Positions 20,054-34,305 of a DNA stretch of 64,000 nt are shown piece by piece (position 1 is the first letter of the stretch; each line of letters begins with the position of its first letter). The position numbers were made by a program, and so were the translations under genes. Source of the DNA: Malaya genurostris (taxonomy: Eukaryota > Arthropoda > Insecta > Diptera > Culicidae); contig NC_080571.1 of NCBI RefSeq assembly GCF_030247185.1, forward strand, positions 143,037,986-143,101,985. Direction: 5' to 3'. Under the pieces are notes generated by a model, which saw only the letters and a program-made list of their open reading frames with translations, was not told the DNA's origin and ran no database searches.

Positions 20054-20404
20054 TCTAAAAAAAACTAAAACCCTGATTTTTTTATATAACGTTTTTTGAT
20101 TATTTTGTTATTATTGAGCAAAAAATAAAACATTTTTTTCAGTGTGTATTTTTTTAGAGTACCCAATCGATTCGCTACAACTTTTTCCCAAACGCCATTT
20201 TTGTACAATTAATGATTTCCGAGTTACAACGATTTGAAAAAGGCAATTTTTGTGAAAGCAAAACTACATACGCCCTTTTAAAAAATCAGTCGTGAGTCGG
20301 ATTGACCTCTTCATCGGTTCAAAACTTATGCCATACTGAAGCCATGTGCAAAGTTTCATCCAAATCAGATAAGGTCGAGTCTGATGATCTGATAAGCATT
20401 TCTG
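20054..20404. other. No recognisable gene
   Basis: AT-rich sequence. A phrase resembling foldback-type repeats lies at 20330-20370. No ORF with a family signal. Confidence 0.35.
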
Positions 20405-20537
20405 GAATTGCTCAACATTTGATATGTTTATTACACACCTTGAGAGTGAGTTTTTTGTCATACGTGAAACCCAAGTATTTTGCTTGATCAGACCATGTCA
20501 ATTCCAAGCCATTCAATTTGGTAATGTGATCATTGTT
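20405..20537 (-). pseudogene. Jockey-type reverse transcriptase fragment
   Basis: The complement of 20537-20405 reads HITKLNGLELTWSDQAKYLG, then FTYDKKLTLK. That is the thumb-proximal segment of Jockey-clade RT (compare IQWSDEVIYLGLTFDR in element K). It is about 40 codons long and broken on both sides. The J1 element starts immediately after it at 20539, so J1 probably inserted here. Confidence 0.65.
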
Positions 20538-20944
20538 CGGTCGGTGTTGAACAGTCGTTCGCACCGCACGAGAATAGCTCTTGGCTCCTGGGATTTTTTT
20601 CTTGATACCTATAGTTTCATTGATTCAACGCTCCAGTCTTTCTCCAGGCTACATGAATCACTAACAGTTTATTTGAAGACTAACAATTAGTCAGCCTTTC
20701 TCAAGGCTATACAAAGAGTGATATTCTAATATAATCAGTCTTTTTCAAGACTAAAAAATTAATCAGCCTTTTTTAAGGCTAGCCATGCAAAGAATTATCA
20801 AGACTCAACCAAACTAGAAGTCTATTCGAAGACTAATTTAGCCTAGTTAATTTAATTTCAACTTGCATTCATTTCAAAAATGCCTGCGTCCAACCGGAAA
20901 GGCAAACAATTCAATACGGAATAAATCACAATCCGTTATTCAAT

Positions 20945-22838
<1,894 letters not shown>

Positions 22839-23785
22839 ATTCTAATAACATTCACGATCTTATAGAATCTGAATGTGAAAATAAAAGACAACGGACGGAT
22901 TTCCCTTCCGTTGATTCTATGCCGTCTAACAATATTTACGAGATTCTTCCTGAATCTGATTGTAGCGACATAGAAGAAAATTCTTCTAAAATTCGCAAAA
23001 TGGACGCTTATCGTTCAGGGCAGAAACAACAATCTACTCCTCCAGTGACGGTGATGATTTCCGACTTCAAAGCATTCCGTACTGAACTTTATACTTTTCT
23101 CCCGGAAGAAAAAGTCTCATTTCAAATAGGACGAAGAGGAGAATGTCTAATGATACTTCTAAACCAACCTCTGGAATTTCCCATGAACTTTACCTAATAC
23201 ACTTCAATCGAAGTGATATAAACAATTTGAAAACTTTAGAAAAAGTACGTTTTATTTTCCAAATTAAAATTCATTGGGAACATTATAAACGGCATAATGG
23301 TATTGCAAACTCAACGCAATGTCGTCGTTGTCAAGGCTTCTTTCATGGTACCAAAAACTGTCATATGGACATACGGTGTTTGAATTGTGGTAAATCGCAT
23401 TCGAAAGACGTTTATCCAATGAATGAAAAAACTGATAAATTTTTATGTTCTAATTGTGAAATCAGAAATCATAAATCCAATTATACGAAAGGAAACATTT
23501 TTAAACGCTCGTTCGCTTAAACAACAAGTCAAATCAACGACCTTAAATTTACAGAACTTACCTGAAAATAAAAAAAACGATACAAATGCCACGCCTAATT
23601 CTTCTAAGGCACGTATTTCATTGAAATTAAAACATAAAGCAGGTACGCCTTCCAGTTCGTCTTCTAACGAAAACAATTTATTGACAGGTAGATCGACTTC
23701 GTCATCTTCTTCTTCGAATGGCAGTTACACTAGCGTAACCGGTAGACATCCACCTACCAATATTCCAATGCCATTCGAGTGAAGA

Positions 23786-24180
23786 TGAATTTTATAATTT
23801 TCTCAAAGTTCACAAAATTAATATTGCCATTATGATAAAAGCATTTCGTGAACCAAATGTCAAATTGAAAAGCAATCCACATTATGTAGTTCATCGATTT
23901 GATAAATTTACTGGAATGGGTGGTTAGGTTGCCATTTTTGTAAAACGGCAAATTAAACATCGAATTTTACTTTATTTCAATACTAAAGTTATTGAAAGCT
24001 TGGGAATCGAAGTTGAAACCATTCATGGAATTTATTTCATCGCTGAAGTATATTTGCTATTCCAATGCATCAGTGAATAATTAAATTTCTTTAAAGGCGA
24101 TTTACAAAAACTCACAAGATATGGACCGAAATTTTTCGTAATAGGGGACTTAAATGCAAAGCATGTCCAGTGGAATTGTT
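23786..24180 (+). pseudogene. J1 ORF2 start (endonuclease), truncated
   Basis: Matches the J3 endonuclease start (EDEFYNFL, VKLKSNPHYVVHRFD, GDLNAKHVQWN) but has a TAG in place of the glycine codon in the GGG-VAIF motif and further stops. It is cut at 24180 by the repeat at 24181-24487. Confidence 0.65.
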
Positions 24181-24487
24181 TGTCACATAATATTATAAGC
24201 AAATTCCGACAAAAATCGATGTAATTTTCAATTGAATCGATTCGCCATCTGTATTAGTTAGTAAGTTAGTATATAAGTTCCTTTTCCCCATTACACAATA
24301 CAAGTAGTGCTACAATTTTCCATACAACAAAATCACAGAATTGTCGAAGTAAATGATGTCTTCATGGTAATAACCAAATCATGTATATAATATTACTGAA
24401 AAGTCACCACTTGTGACTGAACACCCAATTTAAATCTTAATAATTTAATTTCATCTCATATTCCAATAAATAGTTATTTTAAAAAAA
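24181..24487 (+). repeat. 300-bp repeat ending in AATAAA and A-run
   Basis: Inverted copy at 32166-32575. It starts TGTCACATAATATTATAAGC and ends with CCAATAAATAGTTATTTTAA plus A8. It interrupts J1 ORF2. It has no ORF and no tRNA-like head. It may be a short non-autonomous retroelement or a LINE 3' end; I cannot decide. A short TATATA here corresponds to a 149-nt TA run in the other copy. Confidence 0.6.
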
Positions 24488-24499
24488 ATATGACTATTG

Positions 24500-24885
24500 T
24501 TTGGTTTAACAAAAGAAGCTCTTGGCTTATGAGGAAAGATAATTATTACAGATAATCAAGAAAGATAATTTTGACAGATAATGACTGAAAATATTTAAGC
24601 TTCTTTGTAGGCGACTGCAGAGTACTATTTGATTTCTACCTGTGGCTAACATACTTGTGTCGTCACAGAATAGCGATTTCTGACAATCAACTTGTAGATT
24701 CAGAAAATCAGAAGTAAAAATATGATACAAGACTGGAGCTACGCTCGAACCTTACGAAACAATTATTCGTACGGGTAGCAATTCAGATTTACAATTCTAA
24801 TAGATAACCTGTAGAGTACGATTCGTTAAATAATTTTGAATCAATCGGATCAAATAAATAGGAATTTGGTTTCCAACATTGTTTT
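24500..24885 (-). pseudogene. J-type reverse transcriptase fragment
   Basis: The minus strand reads YLTDR-like and ELLPVR-like remnants at 24860-24767, then YHIFTSDF and SLFCDDTS at 24730-24660. The last is the RT catalytic box with FADD changed to FCDD. The sequence overlaps the J2 end at 32650-32760 at the nucleotide level. Stops and the lost Ala show decay. Confidence 0.65.
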
Positions 24886-24889
24886 TTTC

Positions 24890-25178
24890 AGTGAAAAATG
24901 CTCTTTCATGTAAGACATTTATTAGCTATGTATATTAACATAATGTATTGCTGTCTTCTAGCGTGTTAAAACTAATTCAGCTGCATAATCGGGAAGATGG
25001 AGTACACTCACGTTGGTTGTTACTATATTCGATAATACTGTTACAGGATCAGACGTTATAAGAGATCGTTTGAATACATCCTCTAGATTCACTAAACGAT
25101 TGAATTTCTGTGGATGGAACTGCCTATACTTGCGAATTGATTTATTTCGACTCTCTTGTGCTTCGTTACTGTACATTA
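24890..25178 (-). pseudogene. T gene-like repeat, inverted partial copy
   Basis: Reads MYSNEAQESRNKSIRKYRQF, then LEDVFKRSLITSDPVTVL, then VFHLPDYAAE-like, on the minus strand. It is an inverted, mildly diverged duplicate of the C-terminal end of the frame at 25965-26417 (about 290 bp). The two arms are about 1 kb apart. Confidence 0.65.
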
Positions 25179-25267
25179 ATTGCTATCTGTTTGGTTCCCT
25201 TGCGATTGATTCGTGAGCAAGAAGGCTGGATAATCTGGAACAACAATTATCTTTCATCTGTTTCCCT

Positions 25268-26484
25268 TTGCTGCCCAAAATAAAAATCTTTCAAAAGGAA
25301 AACACGGAACTAACAGCAGGAAGTGGACAAAGTAAATGCAGAAATTGCAGAACTTTCATCCACAGTACTGGGGAAAGTATTTGTATCAACGAAGCTAGTG
25401 TTCTGCCTGAACGATACGAACGTGTTGAACGACATAACAGGCATACATTCCCAAGCTTGGTACAAATGCAAGCGCCCAGGAAAAGCTCTGAATTTTTCAA
25501 GAACTGAAACAAATGAGAATAATCCAAACAAATATCAATTTGGAATTTCGCCTCTACACGCTATGATTCGATCTATGGAACTTTTGCTAAAAGTGAGTTA
25601 TTGTTTGCACATTGAGAAACCGACATAGCGCGTGTCCCGACAAAATCAGCATGTCAAGGAGCAAGAGACAAACATACTAACGGCATTAAAAGAGCAGCTA
25701 GGGTTACGTATTGGCAAAGACATCATATTAACAAGATATCCAGCTCTCACTTTTCTAGAATAAATCATTGACAACATCCTTTTTTGCGAGCATGGTGCCC
25801 TCAGGTGAGTCCGCATCGAATCTCGTACATAGAAGTAGAGAAGAGAAATGTCATATTCTTGCGCGCAAAATTAGCAGGACTGCGCCCCCACACAATTGAC
25901 ATGATATGTTGAATGTGATGCCGTGCGATGGCGTTCCTATACTGAAGATTGATTTCGCTCCAAGTTGACAGGGTCTGGCATTTGTGAACCATTACCTGGA
26001 GGCGGCAACTCGAATGATGGTATCTGGGCCCGTAGATTTTTCAAAGAATATAACACAGTAGCGCGAATCATTGAGTTAAATGGAAATATACTTGAACGGT
26101 TTTTTATAATGGATGGATGGTATGCTCTGTCGCCAACCGTGCATAAACTTCTGGTGCATGGGACTGCAATTATAAAACATGCTTTGCTTCCTATTGGTAT
26201 GTACAGTAAGGAAGCGCAAGAGAGTCGAAATAAATCAATTCGCAAGTATAGGCAGTTCCATCCACAGAAATTCAATCGTTTAGTGCATCTAGAGGATGTA
26301 TTCAAACGATCTCTTTTAACATCTGATCCTGTAATAGAATTATCGACTAGAGTAACAACCAACGTGAGTGTATTCCATCTTCCCGCATATGCAGCTGAAT
26401 TAGTTTTAACACGCTAGAAGACAGCAATATTTTATTTCAATATATAGCTAATAAATGTCTTACATGAAAGAACATTTTTCAATG
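25268..26484 (+). pseudogene. T gene-like repeat (unclassified transposon-like protein)
   Basis: Plus-strand pieces read TGIHSQAWYKCKRPGKALNF, NKYQFGISPLHAMIRSMELL (25490-25590), then, after an inserted 265-bp repeat (25716-25980), NGNILERFFIMDG, VHKLLVHGTAIIKHALLPIG and EAQESRNKSIRKYRQFHPQK (26070-26270), ending AAELVLTR*. I recall similar text (ISPLHARIR..E; GNTARRFF; VHKILIHG; EEAQEARNK) from multicopy insect proteins, probably transposon-derived; the class is unknown to me. The inserted repeat and stops between the halves make this a pseudogene. Confidence 0.55.
25716..25980 (+). repeat. W repeat, copy 1
   Basis: AAGACATCATATTAACAAGA to GACAGGGTCTG aligns with 56037-56306. The first about 50 codons (ILTRYPALTF, ALR-VRIES) are shared between the copies in the T frame. 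It therefore could be part of a longer T variant rather than an insertion. Confidence 0.5.
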
Positions 26485-26549
26485 AAGAAACCCAATGTTT
26501 GAACATAATTTAAAAAATTTAAAAAATATCTCCTCCGCCATTTTTTATA

Positions 26550-27490
26550 CAGGGTCCGGCACTCAAAGTGTAACCAATGAAAAAGGCCATAAATTCAGTT
26601 TGGAAAATTACTTTTACTTAATTCAAAGTACAAAATGTGTAAAAATAATACAAAATTCAGAATCAATTCACTTTTGCTCGATATGACCACCTTTTACCTT
26701 GACTATGGCCTTGAGACGGTCAAAAAACGACTCGCAAGCTGCCGAATGTGACTTGCAGGTATTTAGGCCCACTCGTGGACAATAACTTTTTTCAGCGCCT
26801 CAAGACTGGTGTATCTTTTAGTTCGGACTTTGCTCTCCAAAATGGCCCAAAGAGAATAATCTATTGGATTCGCATCTTGTGAATTCGAGAGCCATTGTGT
26901 GGACGTGATGAAGTTCGGAACGTTGTTTTTCAGCCATTTTTGGTTCACTCGAGCTTTGTGAGACGGTGCCGAGTCCTGCTGAAACGTCCATGGTCTGCCA
27001 CCGAAATGTTTGTCTGCCCACGGCTTCAAAGCAACCTCCAGAATACTTTCCCGATAATATGTCGCATTTACCTTGACGCCAGGCTCGATGAAAACGATTG
27101 GAGAGCGCCCATCTGCGGTTATAGCGGCCCAAACCATTATCTGTTGCGGGTGCTGCCTCCTGGTGGCCGATCGATGACTCAAACTCTCGTATGAACGGTC
27201 GGTCAAGTAAACCCTATCGTTTTGAGAGTTTACGAATTGCTCAAATGGAAAAATTTTCTCGTCAGAAAATACAATGTTCGGAAATTGACCGCTTTCGGCC
27301 AAACGAAGCAACTCCTTCGCTCTCTCAAGTCAAAATTTTTTTTTCGCGTTCACTTTTGGCAAAATGATTTCTTGCGCTTGTAAACAATACAACTCCGAAC
27401 TGTCATTTAGCAAATTTCTAGAGAGCTGATGCCCGTGCGTTAGCTGCGCGAGCGGTCTGAAGTTGGTTACACTTCGAGTGCCGGACCCTG
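26550..27490 (-). mobile_element. Tc1/mariner element, DD37D type, internally deleted
   Basis: Flanked by TA on both sides (26548-26549 and 27491-27492). Inverted ends CAGGGTCCGGCACTCAAAGT (26550) and the complement of 27465-27490 match at 25 of 26 positions. The body of 941 bp is shorter than an autonomous element (about 1.3 kb) because the 5' half of the transposase is missing. Confidence 0.9.
26763..27311 (-). pseudogene. Tc1/mariner transposase, catalytic part only
   Basis: 182 codons. First catalytic Asp in VFSDEK, second in FQQDSAPSHKA, third in ANPIDYSLW with 37 residues between the second and third, so DD37D (maT-like). HTH and linker regions, normally the first 120-150 residues, are absent: upstream (27312-27464) reads as UTR-like DNA directly next to the end repeat. 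A cut-and-paste enzyme acting on TA sites; this truncated copy cannot bind its ends. Confidence 0.88.
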
Positions 27491-27492
27491 TA

Positions 27493-28555
27493 ACCATGCT
27501 CGAAAGTATTTTCTATCAAATGAAAGAAACCGATTTTTTTCATTTGCTCCAATGTTAGATATAACAGTTTAAAAATAATCTGTTTTTAAACTAGTTTTGC
27601 TCATAACTTCGGTTCAGAAAACGCTACCTGAATGCGCTAGTCATGAAAAAATTGGTTTCAACAAACTCTAAAAGATATTCAAAGACACCAAAATCGAGAA
27701 TTGAAAATTAAGAACACTAGAGCAAAAAATCTGATTTTTTAGGAACACCCTAAGTTGCTCTATTAAAATAGCTGTAACACTAAAACCGTTAGAGATACTG
27801 CAATAGTGTTTTCGGCGAAGTTGCTTGATGTATGTTTTCTTACAATTTTGCCGAAGGATGCAGTCCTCTATCTCAACACATACGGAAAATAATTTTTAGA
27901 TCACCCTAATAATTACAACCACCCTAATACCATATGCTTCAGAATATGGCTTATCTTCCACTGATCATTTGTTCTGAAGACATCATAGCTCTAAAGTATA
28001 TGGTTAAGCCACAAATGTTTTTGTCCCCCTAAATTGTGGATCCGGACCACTGTGCACTGTGTGAAAGTCTTAATTTCGAATTAAGAGAAATAAATAAAAC
28101 TTTAAAGAAGAACAAAAGAAAAAAATTTATTATTTTCTAATTGTAAAAAAGGAAACACCCCCATAATCATCGACGCACGCCGCTCGGACTGCGCGGCAAT
28201 ATAGGCTATTCGGGTATATAGGCTATTCAATAGTTTCAAAAATCAGTGTAGACGTCTTTGAGAAATCGTAGTGCGAATTAAATTTGTTGGTACCTTCCAA
28301 ATCGAAAACTGAGTATCGCTGAAACTGAAATAAGTTTATTTAGTTATCGTAAACAAAATCCAAATTTGTAAACCCGATAAACCTGATTAATGTATGTGAA
28401 ACGGACATTTTTATACTAATTGCCATGTATCTCCTAAACCGGAAGTTGGATCTGACTAAAAAGCAAGATGTTTTATAGGATTTTAAGACATTTCATTCGA
28501 ATTTTAGAACGGTTCAGACTTACTTTAATAGTGCACATCCTGTCTTCGGAACATG
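27493..28555. other. No recognisable gene
   Basis: About 1 kb of AT-rich DNA. A phrase GGAAGTTGGATCTGACT near 28440 recalls the foldback repeat family. AAATAAATAAAACTTTAAAG near 28090 might be a LINE 3' tail. No ORF. Confidence 0.35.
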
Positions 28556-28855
28556 ACTGAACGAATTGTAAATTTCCAGGATATTCGATCTTGAGCCCGT
28601 AGAAAGCCTTATTACCCCATCTATCTCCACGAATGAATCTAGGCCATTAAATTATAGAAAAAATGATTGTGCTGCTTTACTTGAATTCTTGCAAAACGTT
28701 AACTGGAGTGCTTTGCAAGAGATCGACAACGCAAATGAAATGGCATCCGTTTTCTGTAACAAAATAACTCAGTGGTTAAGCTCAAATTTGGCTTTTGTAA
28801 CACGGCTAATAAGTCCTCCTTGGAGCAGAGCTTTGCTTCGTTAACTGATGTCTAT
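28556..28855 (+). pseudogene. LINE ORF2 linker fragment (CR1/L2-like)
   Basis: An open stretch reads PVESLITPSISTNESRPLNY, then RKNDCAALLEFLQNVNWSAL and ANEMASVFCNKITQW. This resembles the region between endonuclease and RT in CR1/L2-type LINEs (LNYRK..., W...L..., F...I). About 85 codons, truncated at both sides and followed directly by an R repeat. Confidence 0.5.
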
Positions 28856-29740
28856 AATTTTGTCGTGAATACGACTTACTTTACTATGGGGCGCCTTTCC
28901 AAAATTTACCCTGTACAAGAATGGGCAGAACTTTATCGCGAATATCGCTTGAATATTAACCCAACATCATAATTTTTTCTACAAGCTATCGGAAATATGA
29001 TCAGGAATTTGTGATTAAATTTTCAACAGCGTTAGATAACCATAAATAATTTAAAAACAAAGTATTCTAAAACTTTTGGAAATAATGAGGAATATTCATC
29101 GCGCTTGCTTGTCTTTTTCGCTTCCGAACGACGGTTTTGAGGTAGTCAAGCACATATCACTTCCGATTATCTACTGGACGATTTTGAAAAGTAAACTTTG
29201 ATTCAAAATCGTTCATTTCTTCTAATGCTTAAAACGGAACTGTATGTCGAGGTGATGTTTTCCCACCAACATCAGTAAGAACAAACCAAGTATAAAGCGT
29301 GAAACGCTCAGGTCGTGCTTTCATTTGGTCTTCGATCCAAGAGCGATTACGTCACAGCTGCCAGTCATTTGCATTGGTGAAAAAGCAAAGCTGGAGATCA
29401 TTACACAAAATCAGCCATTCTAATGGCTCTAAAAGTTTTCTAAAGAACTATTAGGGTTTCTTGCTCGCAAATCGAAGGGAAATATCCTCAGCTTAGTGCA
29501 AATCTAGAACTGTTTGATTTGATTTTTGCACTTTTCGCTGTGTGAAATTCACAGTAATCTAGATCAAGTGAAGCCTTCTTTGTTTTTGCGAAAAATGTGG
29601 AAAAGGGGAATGCTTGTATAATTCATACAATTGATCAACTAATTGATATTCGGAAGTGCTAAGGAACTTGTCAGTTGTTTTCGTATTCACGACATCCAGT
29701 TATGTCTCTGACATTACCCACCCACCTTTTTACTATCGGG
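28856..29740 (+). repeat. R repeat, copy 1
   Basis: Starts GTCGTGAATACGACTTACTT and runs through TATAAAGCGTGAAACGCTCA (29291), ATGGCTCTAAAAG (29423) and CGACATCCAGTTATGTCTCT (29690). Segments align in the same order with 47360-47720, with 48550-48851, and with 53036-53745. A short frame (TTYFTMGRLSKI) at its start recurs in the other copies. The nature of R is unknown. A TATA-like word sits before the AAACGCTCAGGTCGTG motif. Confidence 0.6.
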
Positions 29741-29929
29741 CGTAGTGGTTTCAAATGTTCGAGCTCATAGTCCTCAGACCATAGATTCTTTGCATAATCG
29801 ATAAGTTTTCTGCAAATTCAGCGAACTGGCGATATTGAACGTTTTAAACAGCAAACTGGACCAATTTTCTGTTAGATAATCTGTTCCGTAGTTTCAACCG
29901 GTTATCATTCTTAGGTTGAAACAGTTCCT

Positions 29930-30420
29930 CTCTTTTTTCCCTTTCTCTATAGGTTTTCGAGCGGTGCCTCGGAGCCCCATAGTGCTATATATCATTTGAC
30001 TCAATTCGACCTGACCGGAAATTGTTCGTGTGTTCCATTTCTCAGAAATGGCAAAACCGATTTTAACAAGCCTAGGGTCGTTTGAAAACTAGTAATGGGC
30101 CATTGATCAAGTTCAAATATCAAGGCTGTAACTTTTGGTTCTGGAGATATGATGGTATTGTTTTTTTACTGCTCAAGTTTCTTGGTGATGGCTTAACCGA
30201 TTTTAATATTAATCTCGTTTGAAAGTTCAGAACTGATTGGCTCAAATAGCACTTTCCCACAGTTATTTGAAGATTTGTGGTTTCAGGCTCGTTTAAAAGT
30301 TACTATTGGGCCATTGATCAAGTTCGACGATTAAATGACTGCGACTTCTGGTTGCGGAGATATAGTGGTATAAGTGATGATGATGGTATAAGTTTAAGCA
30401 TCAGGAGAAAAGTGCCTATG
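29930..30420 (+). repeat. Degenerate foldback-family copy
   Basis: Contains diverged forms of the family words: CCCTTTCTCTATAGGTTTT, ATATCATTTGACTCAATTCG, TCTCAGAAATGGCAAAACCG, TTTTAACAAGCCTAGG (compare 21850-21900 complement and 21280-21320). No ORF. Confidence 0.5.
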
Positions 30421-30689
30421 CAAAATTTGTGCTAAATAAAATATGGGTAAAAGGTGCTGCGCGGTGGTTAAAGTATAAAAATTTTCGTCCTTGAAAAATT
30501 ACCAAGGAATTTTTCGATTTCTGAAATTTCATGTACCCACTCCCCCCTTATGGTGATTTTTCAAGATCTATGAGAATTCCACTGAGTGGACTAGGAATGA
30601 TTTTTAGATTAGCATCACTCTTCTCATACAAATAGGCAACGCAAATATCAAGATCTTGGTTTGAGAAATGATACCGAGTATGTGACATA

Positions 30690-32165
30690 TACACACGGAA
30701 AGAAATCTGTTACTGCTGTCATGATTGGAAAATCATGAAACCAATAATTTTAATTTATGAAATCATAAGCAATTTCTCTTCTCCCATGAAAATTATTCAT
30801 GGTTCGAAAATGCGTTACCTGAAGAATGCATTTCTTTCAAAGCTCGTAACTCTAATTTTCTACCCGTATATCACTTTGGACCTTCTGCCTCAAGTGATGT
30901 GATAGATTAATAGATTAATGGTAAAGCAAAAATCATACATTGAAAAGCAAGACCTACTGAAAATGTTTACTTGATCCTGAAGCATGTTATTCAATAATCG
31001 TGTTGTTTTACCAACATAACATAAAAATAAAGATAATGAACAGAAAATTGACATCATAAGAGACTTAGCACGGCTACGCTTTTCATTTGACAAACATCAA
31101 TATTACATTTTGTTTGAATGTATTCTTACATATTTGATGTGACCGTTGTAATATTCCGATAGGTAGCATTTAATTCGATTGTGAATTTGGAACACCATCT
31201 AACAAAAAATATTTTGTTCAACCACATTGATTAATTTGTTTCATAGATATAACAACACAAGCTCTATTGATTCACCTAAATATTATAAATAAGACTATTT
31301 TTTTTGCAAGAATTTGACATAGAGTTTCTTTGAGGTTTGATTCACACTTGTTTTTTTCATGCAGTTCGTTCAAGTGTTTAAATTCTGAAACACAAAATCA
31401 ACACTGAAGCAATGACCGCAAGTATACACGTTATTGTATGCGTCGTCGTTTTTCAAAACAGAATATTTTAATTTTAAAAGAAGTTCGTCCTGCTTTGTAC
31501 TGAATTTATGTTGCAAAAATAACCATCGTTGCAAAAACACATAACGCCTGAATTAATGTTTCAAAAATTACCATCGTAGCAGAAACATGCTTGAAGTTAT
31601 ACTGAACAACGTCAAATGCGTTACGTCTAAATTTCAGCGAAATCAATACGAATGAATCATGATCCGAGAAATTTTATGCATTGTGTATTATCATAACATG
31701 AAAATATATTATTTTCCCCAAATAATGACTCGTTTTGCTCATTACTAGAACCGGAATTTTGTCCGTGCACTGAAGCACGCTTCTGTGATTTACTCGAATC
31801 AATCTGAATTAATTGATGTCAAAAATGAGCATAAATTAAAGTCAGAAATTATTCAATAAAAAGATAAAAAATATTTTTTCATGAGACTGTTTTGAAGGAA
31901 GAGAAAGGCATTATTCAGCTTCGATTCGAGACCATTAACAGATTTTGATAACGAATATACTTTGCTTAGTATATCAGTGCATAGTTTCATCACAGTGTTT
32001 AGTGTAGTTTGTTTTTTTACGATAGTCGAAACACATATATTTCAATCCGAGATTTTAAGCATCAAGACCAAACAAGCACTGCTAAGATCAGAGCATTTCA
32101 AATTAAGCACTTGATTACAACCACCGAAACAATATATACGATCAGATTCAGAAGTAACGCTCTTT
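30690..32165. other. No gene; possible old MITE 30690-31775
   Basis: CACACGGAAAGAAATCTG at about 30692 and its rough complement in GGAATTTTGTCCGTGCAC at about 31757 could be the ends of an old TIR element. The sequence between has ATCATGA-rich palindromic words but no ORF. I saw nothing coding up to the next repeat at 32166. Confidence 0.3.
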
Positions 32166-32575
<410 letters not shown>

Positions 32576-32649
32576 TAATGGTTCTAATTTGTGAGTCTGT
32601 GTAACTCATTTGTACTAAACCATGGAGGACGCTTCAAAATCATTTTCAG

Positions 32650-34305
32650 CTCGTACGGGTAGCAATTCAGATTTACAATTATGATAGCTAACCTGAAGAG
32701 TACGATCAGTTAAATAATTTTGATCAAATAAATAGGAAACTGGAAATCAGACATTTTTGCTATTAAACCTTTGTGCCAAACACTGTCGAATGCTTTTTCT
32801 ATGCCTAGAAGAGCAACTCCAGTGGATAACCCAGAAGATTTATTTGCTTTTATCATGTTCGTTACTCTGACAAGTTGATGAGTAGTTGAATGTTCATGAC
32901 GAAATCCAAACTGCTCTGGTAGAAAAATTGAATTCTCGTTTATGAATTCATCATGAGACATCATTCTCAACAAGATAATTTTTTCAAAAAGTTTACTGAT
33001 AGAAGAAAGTAAGCTAATTGGTAGATAACTTGATGTTTCTGCTGGATTTTTATCAGGTTTCAATATAGGAATTACTTTAGCGTTTTTCTATCTTTTTGGG
33101 AAGTAAGCTAATGAAAAACACTTGTTGAAAATTTCAACCAGGAGTCTCAAGGCAACATTGGGAAGATTTTTAATAAGAATATTAAAAATTCCATCATTAC
33201 CAGGAGCCTTCATGTTTTTGAGTTTCCTAATAATTGATTTAATTTCATCAAAATTCGTCTCAATAATGTCATCGTGTGATAACATTTGGGTTGAAATATG
33301 CTCATATTTCAGTGAGACTTCATTTTCAATAGGACTCACAACGTTCAAATTAAAATTGTGTACATTCTCGAACTGCTGAGCAAGTTTTTGAGCTTTTTCG
33401 CCATTTGTAAGAAGTATTTGATTTTCTTCCTTGAGAGCAGGAATTGGTTTCTGAGGTTTCTTAAGAACCTTAGAAAGTTTCCAGAAAGGTTCAGAATATG
33501 GTTTAATTTGTTCAACTTCTTTAGCGATATTTTCATTTCACAAAAGAGTAAATCTATGTATAATTTCTTTTTGTAAATCCTTAACTATGTTTTTCATAGC
33601 AGGGTCACGAGAACGTTGATATTGTCGTCGACGAACAATCTTCAACCGAATGAGCAGTTGAAGATTGTCATCGATGATAAGAGAATTTAATTTAGTTTGA
33701 GCTTTTGGAACTGAAAGATTTCGTGCTTCGATAATGTAATGATTCAAATTATCAATTGCTGTGTCGATGTCCGCAGAACTTTCTAAAATAGTTTCATGAT
33801 CCACATGATTTTCAATGTGAGATCTGTAATCCAACCAATTAGCTCTATGATAGTTGAACATAGAACTAATTGGAATAATTATAGCTTCGTTGGAAAGTCT
33901 GAATGTTACAGGCAGATGATCTGTGGCAAAGTCAGCATGTGTAATCGGTTCGCTACGAATGTTACTTTGATCCGTTAGAACAAGATCAATTGTAGACGGG
34001 TTTTTCACGGAAGAGAAACAAGTAGGATTACTGGGATGAAGAACTGTGAAGTAACCAGCTGAGAGTTGATTATGAAGAATTTTACCATTACTGTTATTTT
34101 GTCTACAATTCCACTGGACATGCTTAGCATTTAAGTCCCCTATTACGAAAAATTTCGGTCGATATCTTGTGAGTTTTTGCAAATCGCCTTTAAAGAAATT
34201 TAATTGTTCTCCGGTGCATTGGAATGGCAAATATGCTCCAGCGATAAAATAAATTCCATGAATGGTTTCAACTTCGATTCCCAAGCTTTCAATAGCTTTA
34301 GTATT
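32650..34305 (-). pseudogene. J2 ORF2: endonuclease remainder and RT start
   Basis: From 34305 the frame IESLGIEVETIHGIYFIAGA, GDLNAKHVQWN, STIDLVLTDQ, DHLPVTF covers the endonuclease C-terminal two thirds. A stop at about 33538 follows. Then come the linker, MKAPGNDGIFNILIKNLP (33220), LPISLLSSISKLFEKIILL (33020) and motif A LGIEKAFDSVWH (32800). The RT stops at YLIKII and a few codons beyond. Two frameshifts and stops. An almost identical copy of 32922-34305 is at 36309-37692. Confidence 0.82.

Noticed and set aside
25937..26362. 141-codon minus-strand frame
   Set aside because: Antisense of the T-type coding sequence, which has the recognisable protein text.
30890..31093. 67-codon minus-strand frame
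   Set aside because: AT-rich, no motif, no similarity to other copies in the window.
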